64,000 bases of DNA from JBJMHZ01 sp045807125. GTDB lineage: Bacteria > Actinomycetota > Actinomycetes > JAWWOL01. Where the stretch lies: the NCBI GenBank assembly GCA_045807125.1, contig JBJMHZ010000035.1:55111-119110 (forward strand), given 5' to 3'. Below are positions 41,648 to 50,012 of this stretch, piece after piece (the stretch's first letter is position 1; each line of letters begins with the position of its first letter). The position numbers were made by a program, and so were the translations under genes. Under the pieces are notes generated by a model that had not been told where the DNA came from, did no database searches, and saw nothing but the letters and a program-made list of their open reading frames with translations.

Positions 41648-41668
41648 CATGAGCGTCAGTGGCTCATG
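41648..41668 (-). promoter_or_regulatory. Distal HAIR-like element of dnaK
   Basis: CATGAGC-N7-GCTCATG (spacer GTCAGTG), a perfect palindrome with the HAIR spacer length but one core change (TGAGC preceded by A instead of T). Its centre is 53 bp from that of the proximal site, about five helical turns, and it begins six bases upstream of the -35. Confidence 0.65.
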
Positions 41669-41709
41669 CTTCCTGCGCCGACCTCTCGTGCTATGCGCAT
41701 CTCCGCAGG

Positions 41710-42546
41710 TCAGCTGAGCGCTATCGCCGCGACGCCCACGACGATCAGCGCCGCACCGGCCAGCCGGCGCCGTCGCGGCCCGGTCGGGAGGCTGCGCCCG
41801 GCGACCACGGCGAGCATGACCACGCTGGTCTCCCTGACCGCGGCGACCGGCGCGGCCGGTGCCCTGGTGAGCGCGAGGAGCACGAGCCCGTACGCGCCGA
41901 GCAGGCCGATGCCGGCGGCGGTCGATCGCCGGTCGATCGCCGCGCGCAGGGCGGCAGCGCCGTCCGCGCGCCAGGCGAGGAGGAGGTACGCGGCGGCGCT
42001 CGGCACCATCACGACCTCGAGGTAGGCGATCGGCGCGGCGTGGGCCAGGCCCCTGGAGTCGACGAGCGTGTAGCCGGCGATGCAGCCGCCGACGGCGAGG
42101 GCCAGAGCGACGCCTCGGGTCCTCGCCGCGCGATCGGCCCGGCCGGAAACGCCGCGCACGAGGATCGCTCCACTGCCGACCAGCACGACGCCGGCGGCCG
42201 CGGCGGCCGGCAGCGGCACGTGCAGCACCACCGCCCCGGCGATCAGCACCAGCACCGGCGCGCTGCCCCGCGCGATCGGGTACACGAGGTCGGCATCGGC
42301 GACCGCGTACGCGGCGGCGAGCAGCGCGAGGTAGAGCAGCTCGAGGGCGGCAGACGCCACCACGAAGGGGACGACCGGCCGCTCGAGCCGCCAGTCGAGC
42401 GCGGCGACCGGAGCGAAGGCGACTACCCCCGTCACCGCGGCGACGGCCGTGGCCGCCCGCGGCGCAGGTGCGCCCGCGAGCAGCAGGTTCCACCCGGCGT
42501 GGACGCCCGCGGCCGCCAGGGCGAGCAGCAGCGCGAGGGCGTCCAC
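41710..42546 (-). CDS. DMT (EamA) family transporter
   Basis: A 278-residue membrane protein with about ten hydrophobic segments in two halves, each an EamA-like repeat; short loops carry positively charged residues (GRADRAARTRG, GPRRRRLAG). The N-terminal segment LALLLALAAAGVHAGWNLLL and the pattern of small residues are typical of drug/metabolite exporters of the EamA group. Substrates of this group range from amino acids to purines and cannot be predicted here. The start is GTG at 42546. It lies 42 bp downstream of the M4 protease stop on the same strand, and its own stop is 163 bp from dnaK. Confidence 0.85.
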   Translation of the reverse strand: MDALALLLALAAAGVHAGWNLLLAGAPAPRAATAVAAVTGVVAFAPVAALDWRLERPVVPFVVASAALELLYLALLAAAYAVADADLVYPIARGSAPVLVLIAGAVVLHVPLPAAAAAGVVLVGSGAILVRGVSGRADRAARTRGVALALAVGGCIAGYTLVDSRGLAHAAPIAYLEVVMVPSAAAYLLLAWRADGAAALRAAIDRRSTAAGIGLLGAYGLVLLALTRAPAAPVAAVRETSVVMLAVVAGRSLPTGPRRRRLAGAALIVVGVAAIALS

Positions 42547-42588
42547 GGGGGGACGGTACGGCTGGGACCAGCCGGGGACTGGCTGGGG

Positions 42589-45500
42589 CTAGCTCACCCG
42601 CACCGTCCGGTGGGTCGAGAGCGCGCCCTGGTAGTACGGCGAGCCGCCGAAGCGGACCCGGTAGGAGTACGTGGCCGGCACCAGCGGGTGGAAGGCGTAG
42701 TAGCCCTGCGCGCCGGTCGTGGTGCGGGTGAGGTAGCTCCACGCCGACGAGCCGACCTTGGCCCGGTAGAGCCCGACCACCTTGCCGCCGAGGCCGTGGG
42801 TGGTGCCGGCCTGCACCAGCCGGCCGCTGATCGTCACCCGGTGCCCGCTCGCCACGCTCGTGGCGGAGGCCTTGATCGACAGCGCCGAGCCGGTCAGCGT
42901 GCGCGAGCGCACGGCCGGTCCGGTGCCGGCGGCGTTGACCGCGGCCACGTACGCGGTGAGCGGCGTGCCGCCGGGCAGGCCCTTGAAGGTCCACGCGCGC
43001 GTCGACGCCGGGACGTCCACCGTGCGCAGCACCGTGCTGCCGCTTCTCAGGCTCAGGTGGTAGCCGGTCAGCGCCGACGTGCCGTGGTCGGCCGGTGCGG
43101 TCCACGTGACCGGCAGCTGGGTGACCCCGGCGGTGACGCCGACGCTCGCCGGCGCCGCGGGGCGGGCGCCGCAGGCGTAGAAGCGGACGTCGTCGATGAA
43201 CCAGCCGAGCCCCGCGAACGCCGCGTCGGACGTGACGCGGAACCGCAGCCGCACCCACTTGCCGGCCAGTGACGACAGGTTGAGCCGGGTGGAGCCGTAG
43301 CCGTGGCTGTCGCCGCCGAGGCCGTAGAAGTCGTAGCGGACCCCGGAGGCCACGCCGCCCGCGTAGCTGCTGAAGCCGGTGATGTGGCGGTAGGTGCCGG
43401 CCGGGAGCAGCGCGCGCGCCGAGAGCCAGTGCTTGCCGCCGTCGACCGAGTACTCGATCCGCCCGCCGTCGGGGTAGTAGCTCTTGCCGGTGCCGCTGTC
43501 GACGAACCACTGGAACAGGTACGCCTGGTCGAATCGCAGGTACGCCGGCTTTCCGGCCGGGACGCGGATCGCCCGGGTGAGGGTGATCGTGCCGTCGGTG
43601 GGCGGGCTCATGAAGAACTGCGCGAAGTACTCCGGGTCGACGTTGTCGCCCCACAGCTCGTGAGTGCCGCTGGTGGCGTAGACCTGCGGAGCGTCGTCGT
43701 AGAGGTTGTGGCTCGCCGGGTAGTACCACGGGCCACTGCTCGAGCTCCTCGCCCAGTTGCCGCTGGCGGGATTCTCCAGGTCGTCGTACCAGTCGCTCGA
43801 CATCGCAAGCCCGTTGTCGCACACCGGAGCGCTCTGAGTCGCCGCGCCGGCCGGCTGCTGGTTCATCTGGGTCGCGGTGACCGCGGCGGTGACCGTCTGG
43901 CAGTCGGCGTCGGCGATCGTGCCGGTGCCGGCCGCCGTGCCGACCAGGTTGCGGCAGGCCTGCGGCAGCACCTGGAACAGGTCGGCGTAGTCCGAGCCGG
44001 AGATCAGCATCTCGTCGGCGGCGAGGTAGATCTTCGCCGCCTTCGCGAGCGCGGTGGCGCGGGTCGACGGGTCGGCGCCGCCGAGGCCGGCGACGTGGAC
44101 GCCGTTGAAGTCGTCCCCGTCGACGATGAGGTAGGCCGCCTTGTTGCCGACCCCGCTGTCGACGTGGACGCCGCCGTTGTCGGCCAGGCAGCCCGCGTCA
44201 TCGCCGCTGCAGTAGTCGGAGCTGCCCATCCGGTCGGGGTCGCCGAGGCAGACGTCGGAGTCGTCGCTTCGCTGGCAGTCGCTCTCGGGGTGGTCCATGT
44301 GGCGGCTGGCGCCACCGGGCAGGTCCTCGCCGATGAGCCAGCGGTCGCCGTCGGCGTCGCTGCCGGCGCCGTTCCACTGGTCGAACAGCTCGCCCATCAC
44401 GTCCGACATCGACTCGTTGATCGCGCCGGACTGGTACAGGTAGTACAGGTTCGACGTGTGCTCGGTGACGCCGTGCGTGAGCTCGTGCGCCACGACGTCG
44501 TCGGCACCGGCGAAGCCGTCGCCGTACACCATCTCGTGGCCGTCCCACGCCGCGTTGTCCCACGGCAGGCAGGTGTCGGTCGACGCCGGGTCGCAGAAGT
44601 GGACGGTGGAGTCGAGCGCGCGGGCCCCGCCCGTCCCGGCCACGCCGAGCTTCGAGACGTCGCCGACGACCGACGAGTAGAAGTCGTACGTGCCTTGGGC
44701 CAGGTCGGCTGCCGACGCGGTGTCGGAGTCGCCGCTGGTCGACGGCGAGCCCACCTGGGTGGGCTGCCCCGGGTCGCCGGTCGGGGGGCAGGTTGGGTCG
44801 ACGACGTCCAGGTCGCCGGACGCCGTGCAGACGGTGACCTGGGCGGCCCGCTCCACCTGGTCGAAGTGCAGCGTCACCGCCCCCTTGGTCGCGTCGACGA
44901 GGACCAGCTCGCGCACCGGCCGGGCCGCGTGGCCGCGGGTGGCCACCTCCACCCGGTAGACCAGCGAGGTCGGGGCCGACGTCGGCACGCCGAGCAGGTG
45001 CGGGTCGTAGACCACCAGGCTCGGCGTGGAGGCGGACAGGCGCCGGGTGCGCAGCCGCTCGGAGCTCGCCGTGACGCCGACCGCGATGCGCACCGCCTGG
45101 GCGGCGGTGATCCGCACCGCCTGGTCGGGCGCGCCGGCAGCGACGGTGGCCCCGTCGACCGACAGGACCGCATTGTCGGCGGTCAGCGCGACGGCGAGCT
45201 CGCCGCCGAGCACCGGGTAGCCGCCGACCCGCTCCTGGAAGCGCGCCACATGGCCGCCGCCCGGCAGCCGCTCGGTACGGGTGGCGGTCAGCTGGCCGGC
45301 CGGGTCGGCGATGCCGAACAGCCCGGCGTGCGCGCCGAGGAAGGCGTGGGCCGCGGCTCCCGGGGCCGTCGTAGGGCCGACGCCGGCCGGCCGCGCGAGC
45401 GGGTGCCCGGCCCGGGTGCCGACGAAGCGGACGAGGCCGCTGGCCCGGTCCCGCACCACGTGGACGGCTGACGGGCCGTCGGCGCCGAGCGAGCGGGCGA

Positions 45501-45624
45501 GGGTGGCCTGGTCGCCGGGGCCGGAAGCGGGCGACGCGCCGGCGAGCACGGTCGGGACGGTCGCCGCGGCGGCCGCGGTGGTCAGGGCGGCAAGCACGCC
45601 AACGGCGCGCCGGAGAGCGCTCAT
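42589..45624 (-). CDS. Secreted M4 (thermolysin-type) metallopeptidase with C-terminal accessory domains
   Basis: A 1,011-residue extracellular zinc protease. The ATG at 45624 (GAGG upstream) gives a signal peptide (AVGVLAALTTAAAAATV). An FTP/PepSY-type inhibitory propeptide runs to about 260 (RFQERVGGYPVLGGELAVAL). The M4 domain follows with zinc ligands His380 and His384 in HELTHGVTEH, Glu404 in AINESMSDVMGE, and the second motif GGVHVDSGVGNKAAYLI. C-terminal parts: a MAM/immune-inhibitor-like sandwich ending GWFIDDVRFYACG, a fibronectin type III domain (LTGYHLSLRSGS) and a final beta-sandwich. Acidic cysteine-bearing insertions near 460-500 (DCQRSDDSDVCLGDPD) are unusual for thermolysin. 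Substrate is unknown; secreted degradation is likely. Confidence 0.93.
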   Translation of the reverse strand: MSALRRAVGVLAALTTAAAAATVPTVLAGASPASGPGDQATLARSLGADGPSAVHVVRDRASGLVRFVGTRAGHPLARPAGVGPTTAPGAAAHAFLGAHAGLFGIADPAGQLTATRTERLPGGGHVARFQERVGGYPVLGGELAVALTADNAVLSVDGATVAAGAPDQAVRITAAQAVRIAVGVTASSERLRTRRLSASTPSLVVYDPHLLGVPTSAPTSLVYRVEVATRGHAARPVRELVLVDATKGAVTLHFDQVERAAQVTVCTASGDLDVVDPTCPPTGDPGQPTQVGSPSTSGDSDTASAADLAQGTYDFYSSVVGDVSKLGVAGTGGARALDSTVHFCDPASTDTCLPWDNAAWDGHEMVYGDGFAGADDVVAHELTHGVTEHTSNLYYLYQSGAINESMSDVMGELFDQWNGAGSDADGDRWLIGEDLPGGASRHMDHPESDCQRSDDSDVCLGDPDRMGSSDYCSGDDAGCLADNGGVHVDSGVGNKAAYLIVDGDDFNGVHVAGLGGADPSTRATALAKAAKIYLAADEMLISGSDYADLFQVLPQACRNLVGTAAGTGTIADADCQTVTAAVTATQMNQQPAGAATQSAPVCDNGLAMSSDWYDDLENPASGNWARSSSSGPWYYPASHNLYDDAPQVYATSGTHELWGDNVDPEYFAQFFMSPPTDGTITLTRAIRVPAGKPAYLRFDQAYLFQWFVDSGTGKSYYPDGGRIEYSVDGGKHWLSARALLPAGTYRHITGFSSYAGGVASGVRYDFYGLGGDSHGYGSTRLNLSSLAGKWVRLRFRVTSDAAFAGLGWFIDDVRFYACGARPAAPASVGVTAGVTQLPVTWTAPADHGTSALTGYHLSLRSGSTVLRTVDVPASTRAWTFKGLPGGTPLTAYVAAVNAAGTGPAVRSRTLTGSALSIKASATSVASGHRVTISGRLVQAGTTHGLGGKVVGLYRAKVGSSAWSYLTRTTTGAQGYYAFHPLVPATYSYRVRFGGSPYYQGALSTHRTVRVS

Positions 45625-45862
45625 CGTCAACCTCGGGTCGAGGGGCACCGCGCCGGACCGCACGGCCGAGGGGGGAGCCTAGCTATCACGTACGTCCCGT
45701 GCTGGGCCTTTCGCCCTGACCCGCTCGGGCCCGGTCGGTCCCGGCCGGAAGTTACCGGCCAGTTACCATCCGACCCGCGGCGGGCCGTACCGGCGCTTCA
45801 GTCCCACTGGCACCGGCCGTACGCTTCGCGCCAACTCGTGCCTCGCCTAAGGAGTCGGCACC

Positions 45863-48202
45863 GTGACCGTGCGCTTGATACTCGGCCTGCTGATCACCGT
45901 GGCGGCGCTCGCGGTCGCCGCCTACCGGGTCCAGTGGCTGACCCGGCTGGTCTGGGCCGGGCGGCCGGCTCCCGAGCGGCTGCGCGACCTGCCCGGCGGC
46001 GTCGAGGCCGAGCTCACCGACGTGCTGGCGCAGCGCAAGCTGTTCAAGCGGCCGCTCTCCGGCATCGCGCACGCGGTCACGTTCTGGGGCTTCCTCGTCC
46101 TGGCGGTCACGATCGTCGAGGCGTTCGGCGCGCTCTTCTCGCGCGACTTCGCGTTCTGGTTCATCGGCCGGCAGGCCTGGCTGGGCTTCGTCGAGGACCT
46201 GTTCGCGGCGCTCGTCGTCGTGGCGCTCGCCGTGTTCGCCGCCATCCGGCTGCACCAGTCACCGCGGCGCATCGAGCGCCGGTCACGCTTCTACGGCTCG
46301 CACACCGACCAGGCCTTCATCGTCCTGGGAATGATCTTCCTGGTCATCGCGACGCTGCTGCTCTACCGCGGCGCGCAGCTGGCGTCCGGTCACTTCCCCT
46401 ACCAGGACGACGGGTGGTGGCCGTTCGCGTCCAAGGCGGTCAGCTACGTGACGCCGGCGTCGATGGCGTTCGAGACGACGTTCATCGTCGCCAACATCGC
46501 GGTGATCATGGCCTTCCTGGTGCTCGTCCTCTACAGCAAGCACATGCACATTTTCACGGCACCGATCAACGTGTTCCTGAAGCGGCGCCCGAAGGCGCTC
46601 GGCCCGCTCGCCACGACGCCCGACCTCGAGGCACTGATGGAGGAGGACGATCCGGTCATCGGAGCGGGTCGCATCGAGCACCTGTCCCGCAAGCAGTTGC
46701 TCGACACGCTCGCCTGCACGGAGTGCGGCCGGTGCCAGGACAAGTGCCCCGCGTGGGGCACGGGGAAGCCGCTCAACCCCAAGCTGGTCATCACCAACCT
46801 GCGCGACCACCTGTTCAGCCAGGCCGACCGGCTGATCGGGGCGCAGCCGGTGGGCGCCGGCAGCGAGGACGTCGAGGAGCACGCGCACGACCTGGTGCCC
46901 GACGTCATCGACGGCGACGTGCTGTGGGCCTGCACGACATGCGGCGCCTGCGTCGAGGAGTGCCCCGTCGACATCGAGCACGTCGACACCATCATCGACA
47001 TGCGACGGCACCAGGTGATGATCGAGTCCGAGTTCCCCACCGAGGCCGGCACGATGCTGCGCAACATCGAGCAGCACGGCAACCCGTGGGGGCTCTCCTC
47101 CCGCACGCGGGCCGAGTGGACGTCCGGCGTGGACTTCGAGATCCCGGTGGTCACCGACCGCATCCCCGACGACGTCGAGTACCTGTACTGGGTGGGCTGC
47201 GCCGGCGCCCTCGACGACCGCGCGCGGCGCTCGACGCAAGCGATCGCCCGCCTGCTGCACCATGCCGGGGTCGCGTTCGCGATCCTCGGCCCGCGCGAGT
47301 CGTGCACGGGCGACCCGGCCAGGCGGCTGGGCATGGAGTACCTCTTCCAGGAGCAGGCACGGAGCAACATCGAGACGCTCGACGGCGCGGGCGTGCGCAA
47401 GGTCATCACTAGCTGCCCGCACTGCTTCAACACGATCGGCCGGGAGTACCCGGCGCTCGGCGGCACCTACGAGGTCGTCCACCACTCGCAGCTGCTCGGC
47501 CGGCTGGTCGCCGACGGCCGGCTCGCGCCCGGCGATCCCGTCGTCGCCAAGCTGACCTATCACGACCCGTGCTACCTCGGCCGGCACAACAACGTGTACG
47601 ACGCGCCCCGCCAGGTGCTCGACGTCATCCCCGGAGTGGAGCGGGTGGAGATGACGAGGCACGGGCACCGCGGCTTCTGCTGCGGGGCCGGCGGAGCGCG
47701 GATGTGGATGGAGGAGCGCATCGGCAAGCGGATCAACGTCGAGCGCACCGACGAGGCGCTCGGCACCGGCGCCGAGATCGTCGCCACGTCGTGCCCGTAC
47801 TGCCTCATCATGCTCGACGACGCGGTCAGCCAGCGGCGCAGCGAGGGCAAGGCCGACGGCGTGCGGGTCGTCGACATCGCGCAGGTGCTGGAGGACTCGC
47901 TCGCCCTGCGCCGCACCGCACCGGCCACCGTCGGCGGCGGCGGCGACCCAGCGCCGGAGGGGCAGCGGCCGCCGCTCGAGGCATCGACCGGCACCGGCCC
48001 GACCACCGAGGGCCCGCAGGACGGCCCGACCGTCGTCGACCCCTCCAGCCGGCGCCCCGGCGACGACGAGCGCGTCGTAGAGGGCCCCAAGACCGGCGAC
48101 CAGCCGGCCGACCTCGGCGACGACACGGGGATGCAGGCGACGCATACCGCCGAGACGGGGACGGACCAGGACGGCGCCGCGCCGCCCACCTCCCATGAAT
48201 AG
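45863..48202 (+). CDS. etfD: EtfD-type membrane iron-sulfur oxidoreductase (Rv0338c-like)
   Basis: A 779-residue fusion of a membrane cytochrome-like module and a heterodisulfide-reductase-like iron-sulfur module. Five or six membrane helices occupy about 5-230. Two ferredoxin motifs follow, CTECGRCQDKCP from Cys285 and CTTCGACVEECP near 357, then two CCG-type cysteine domains (YHDPCYLGRHN with GFCCGAGGARMWMEE). About 95 Pro/Gly/Asp-rich residues form a disordered tail. In mycobacteria the homologue passes electrons from the electron-transfer flavoprotein to menaquinone, so beta-oxidation can proceed; a FadE5 homologue lies 12 kb away. The GTG start has AAGGAG. It diverges from the M4 protease across a gap of about 240 bp containing AGTTACC direct repeats at 45750 and 45761. 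Confidence 0.88.
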   Translation: MTVRLILGLLITVAALAVAAYRVQWLTRLVWAGRPAPERLRDLPGGVEAELTDVLAQRKLFKRPLSGIAHAVTFWGFLVLAVTIVEAFGALFSRDFAFWFIGRQAWLGFVEDLFAALVVVALAVFAAIRLHQSPRRIERRSRFYGSHTDQAFIVLGMIFLVIATLLLYRGAQLASGHFPYQDDGWWPFASKAVSYVTPASMAFETTFIVANIAVIMAFLVLVLYSKHMHIFTAPINVFLKRRPKALGPLATTPDLEALMEEDDPVIGAGRIEHLSRKQLLDTLACTECGRCQDKCPAWGTGKPLNPKLVITNLRDHLFSQADRLIGAQPVGAGSEDVEEHAHDLVPDVIDGDVLWACTTCGACVEECPVDIEHVDTIIDMRRHQVMIESEFPTEAGTMLRNIEQHGNPWGLSSRTRAEWTSGVDFEIPVVTDRIPDDVEYLYWVGCAGALDDRARRSTQAIARLLHHAGVAFAILGPRESCTGDPARRLGMEYLFQEQARSNIETLDGAGVRKVITSCPHCFNTIGREYPALGGTYEVVHHSQLLGRLVADGRLAPGDPVVAKLTYHDPCYLGRHNNVYDAPRQVLDVIPGVERVEMTRHGHRGFCCGAGGARMWMEERIGKRINVERTDEALGTGAEIVATSCPYCLIMLDDAVSQRRSEGKADGVRVVDIAQVLEDSLALRRTAPATVGGGGDPAPEGQRPPLEASTGTGPTTEGPQDGPTVVDPSSRRPGDDERVVEGPKTGDQPADLGDDTGMQATHTAETGTDQDGAAPPTSHE

Positions 48203-48238
48203 CCCACGCGAGGCCCGCGACGATTAGTCTCGTGTGCC

Positions 48239-48751
48239 GTGACGTTGCGCGTCGTACCCAAGGGCGGCACCGAGCTGCGGGCCGTGGCCAACGCGAACCG
48301 GGTGCGCATCCTCGCCCTGCTCGCCGGTCAGCCGATGACGGTCAGCGAGCTGGCGAAGGAGATGGGGCTGCGCCGGTCGACGGTGTCGCAGCACGTGCGC
48401 CAGCTCGCCGCCGCCGGCACCCTGTTCCTCGCCGGGGGCGAGGGCAGCGAGCGCCGCTACCGGCGGCTCGAGCCGGCGCCGAAGTGGCGGATCGAGGACG
48501 ATCGGGAGCGGCTGCAGGCCCTCAACGCGCTCGCCTTCGAGATCGCCCGCCGCTGGTCGGGGACGCAGGGGGCGGGCGCCGAGGTCACCTTCGACGGCGA
48601 GATGTGGGTCGAGCCGCGCGCCTGGGGCCGGGCCTGCGAGCAGATGATGGCCGCCGTGGAGACCCTGCGGGCCGCCGTCATGCCGCCGCACGCGGCGGGC
48701 TCGATGCACGTCAGCGTCACGTCGCTGTTCTTCGACCTCGGCGAGGAGTGA
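48239..48751 (+). CDS. ArsR-type winged-helix transcriptional regulator
   Basis: A 170-residue DNA-binding protein. The helix-turn-helix is clear: VANANRVRILALLAGQPMTV, SELAKEMGLRRSTVSQHVRQ and the wing GSERRYRRLEP. The C-terminal half is not the metal-site type; it is a 90-residue helical/strand domain (ALAFEIARRWSGTQGAGAEVTF) that may sense a ligand or mediate dimerisation. The start GTG follows a TAGTCT hexamer (48225-48230) by eight bases and there is no ribosome site, so the transcript is probably leaderless. It begins 36 bp after etfD and may be read in part from that operon. Its target is unknown. Confidence 0.85.
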   Translation: MTLRVVPKGGTELRAVANANRVRILALLAGQPMTVSELAKEMGLRRSTVSQHVRQLAAAGTLFLAGGEGSERRYRRLEPAPKWRIEDDRERLQALNALAFEIARRWSGTQGAGAEVTFDGEMWVEPRAWGRACEQMMAAVETLRAAVMPPHAAGSMHVSVTSLFFDLGEE

Positions 48752-48805
48752 GCCGCCACCGGAAGGTCGGCTAGTATCGGGCCTCGGACCCCGGGTGGGT
48801 TCCAC

Positions 48806-48879
48806 GCGGGTGTAGTTCAATGGCAGAACATCAGCTTCCCAAGCTGACAGTGCGGGTTCGATTCCCGTCACCCGCTCCA
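48806..48879 (+). tRNA. tRNA-Gly(CCC), CCA encoded
   Basis: A complete cloverleaf can be drawn: acceptor GCGGGTG with CACCCGC, D arm GTTC...GAAC, anticodon arm TCAGC-TTCCCAA-GCTGA with anticodon CCC (48837-48839), T arm CGGGT/TCGATTC/CCGTC-type, discriminator T and an encoded CCA (48877-48879). A TAGTAT hexamer at 48772-48777 is a likely -10. Its 3' end is duplicated at 49759-49779. Confidence 0.96.
48858..48878 (+). repeat. attL-like copy of a 21-bp direct repeat (3' end of tRNA-Gly)
   Basis: The last part of the tRNA-Gly gene, from the T loop through the acceptor stem and CC (TCGATTCCC...GCTCC), occurs again identically at 49759-49779, 901 bp downstream. This is the usual attachment core used by tyrosine integrases in tRNA genes. 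This copy keeps the tRNA intact. Confidence 0.75.
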
Positions 48880-48947
48880 AGAGACCCGCAGGTCGAACGG
48901 CAGCCGTTGGTTGCCCATCCGCGTCACCTACTCAAGCTGATCTTCTC

Positions 48948-49226
48948 GTGCCCGGTGCGTGCCCGAACGGCCTCAGCGTGGGCGTCCCGCATAGTCGGTG
49001 GTTGAGGAAGGGCAGTACGGAAGGTAGCGCCGAGGGAGCGCGGCAAGTCCGCTCGGGAACCAGAGCGGCCGCCGCAGTCGGCGGGACGGTCGTTGAGCGA
49101 GGGCAGGTTGACATCGCCTGCCCGCATCTGCAGGTCGAGCAGGCGGTTCGTGACCTGGTCGAACTCGCGCGCAGCCAGGGCTACTCGCGGGCTGACCTGA
49201 TCGAGATCGTTGAGGAGCTGGCATGA
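48948..49226 (+). CDS. Small hypothetical protein inside the tRNA-flanked cassette; start uncertain
   Basis: Up to 92 residues. The last 45 (VDIACPHLQVEQAVRDLVEL, then ARSQGYSRADLIEIVEELA) look like a real helical domain with a balanced composition. The N-terminal half is low-complexity and may not be coding. Possible starts are GTG at 48948, GTG at 48978 or TTG at 49002; there is no start codon nearer to the conserved-looking part and no strong ribosome site. The stop overlaps the next gene by ATGA, which argues for a coupled pair. I do not recognise the family. It lies between the tRNA-Gly 3' end and its duplicated copy. Confidence 0.5.
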   Translation: MPGACPNGLSVGVPHSRWLRKGSTEGSAEGARQVRSGTRAAAAVGGTVVERGQVDIACPHLQVEQAVRDLVELARSQGYSRADLIEIVEELA

Positions 49227-49720
49227 CGGAAGCGACGCTGGTCTACAGCGGCCGCACCACGAACTGGCCGTTGATCGCTGTGGGGATCGTTGGCTTCGTG
49301 GTTCTGGTTGTGATGGGCCGTCCGTGGGCCGGACCTTGGCCCGGTATGGCCGTGGTGCCCGCAATCGCCATCGGCCTCTTCGCTGTCACTCTGGCCGCCT
49401 CGACCAGCCTGCGAGTGACCACCGGCCCGCGCGGAGCGCACGTGCGGTGGGGCGCGATCGGATGGCCACGCTTCAGCTACCCGCTAGAGGAGATAGCCGC
49501 CGTCGAGGTCGTGACCGTCTCGCCGTCCAGGTCGTGGAACTACGGGATCATCTGGACGCCCCGCGGGGGATGGAGCTTCGTCATGCGCTCTGGCCCGGCA
49601 TTGCGCCTCACGCTCGCCAACCGCCGCCACGTCACCGTGAGCGTCAAGGACCCGACGGCAGCCATGACCGCGCTCGGCTTCAGCAACATGGGCACCAGCC
49701 GCCCGCAGGACCAGACATAG
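49223..49720 (+). CDS. Hypothetical membrane protein with two N-terminal helices and a PH-like domain
   Basis: A 165-residue protein. Two hydrophobic segments (WPLIAVGIVGFVVLVVMG and MAVVPAIAIGLFAVTLAAST) are followed by about 100 residues rich in beta strands: LRVTTGPRGAHVRWGAIGWP, YPLEEIAAVEVV, SFVMRSGPALRLTLANRRHV and TVSVKDPTAAMTAL. That pattern resembles bacterial pleckstrin-homology-like membrane proteins, but a family cannot be named with certainty. Coupled by ATGA to the small gene upstream. The pair is enclosed by the 21-bp tRNA-Gly repeats; no integrase is present. Confidence 0.7.
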   Translation: MTEATLVYSGRTTNWPLIAVGIVGFVVLVVMGRPWAGPWPGMAVVPAIAIGLFAVTLAASTSLRVTTGPRGAHVRWGAIGWPRFSYPLEEIAAVEVVTVSPSRSWNYGIIWTPRGGWSFVMRSGPALRLTLANRRHVTVSVKDPTAAMTALGFSNMGTSRPQDQT

Positions 49721-49758
49721 GTGCCGCTGCACGACGCTCGCGGTGATCGCTCCGCGGG

Positions 49759-49779
49759 TCGATTCCCGTCACCCGCTCC
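49759..49779 (+). repeat. attR-like copy of the tRNA-Gly 3' end
   Basis: A 21-bp exact copy of the tRNA-Gly 3' end. The similarity extends a few bases upstream (gcgggt with one T missing) and downstream (ccAGAG against caAGAG), and then stops, so this is not a second tRNA. The gap from here to 50012 contains no supported gene. Confidence 0.75.
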
Positions 49780-50012
49780 CAGAGGTCCTCGCAGAGTGGG
49801 CGGAGATTCTTCGCAGGTTCCATGACGCCCGCGCCGAGCTATCCGCGCCCGGAAACGGTCGGCATGACCCGGACGATGGGCGCCGTGGCAGAAGAGCAAG
49901 CTGGCTACCGGCTGGCACGTCCGGTCTACCTCGACGCCCGGCTGATGATCAGGTTCCGTTTATCCGGGTGGCGATACCGCTCTCGGTGCGGTGCGATCGA
50001 CACAATCGGTTC

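Noticed and set aside
48224..48880. Minus-strand frame beginning MERVTGIEPALSAWEADVLP across the tRNA-Gly
   Set aside because: This is the well-known false protein read antisense through a tRNA-Gly gene and the ArsR-type gene; the plus-strand tRNA and regulator explain the sequence.
48880..49758. Integrase or excisionase gene in the tRNA-flanked cassette
   Set aside because: Both strands were read; no recombinase motif (Arg-His-Arg-Tyr or serine type) is present.
49743..50012. In-frame N-terminal extension of the membrane protein at 50013
   Set aside because: It runs through the duplicated tRNA fragment and is Arg/Pro-rich without any conserved-looking segment; the GTG at 50013 is more credible.
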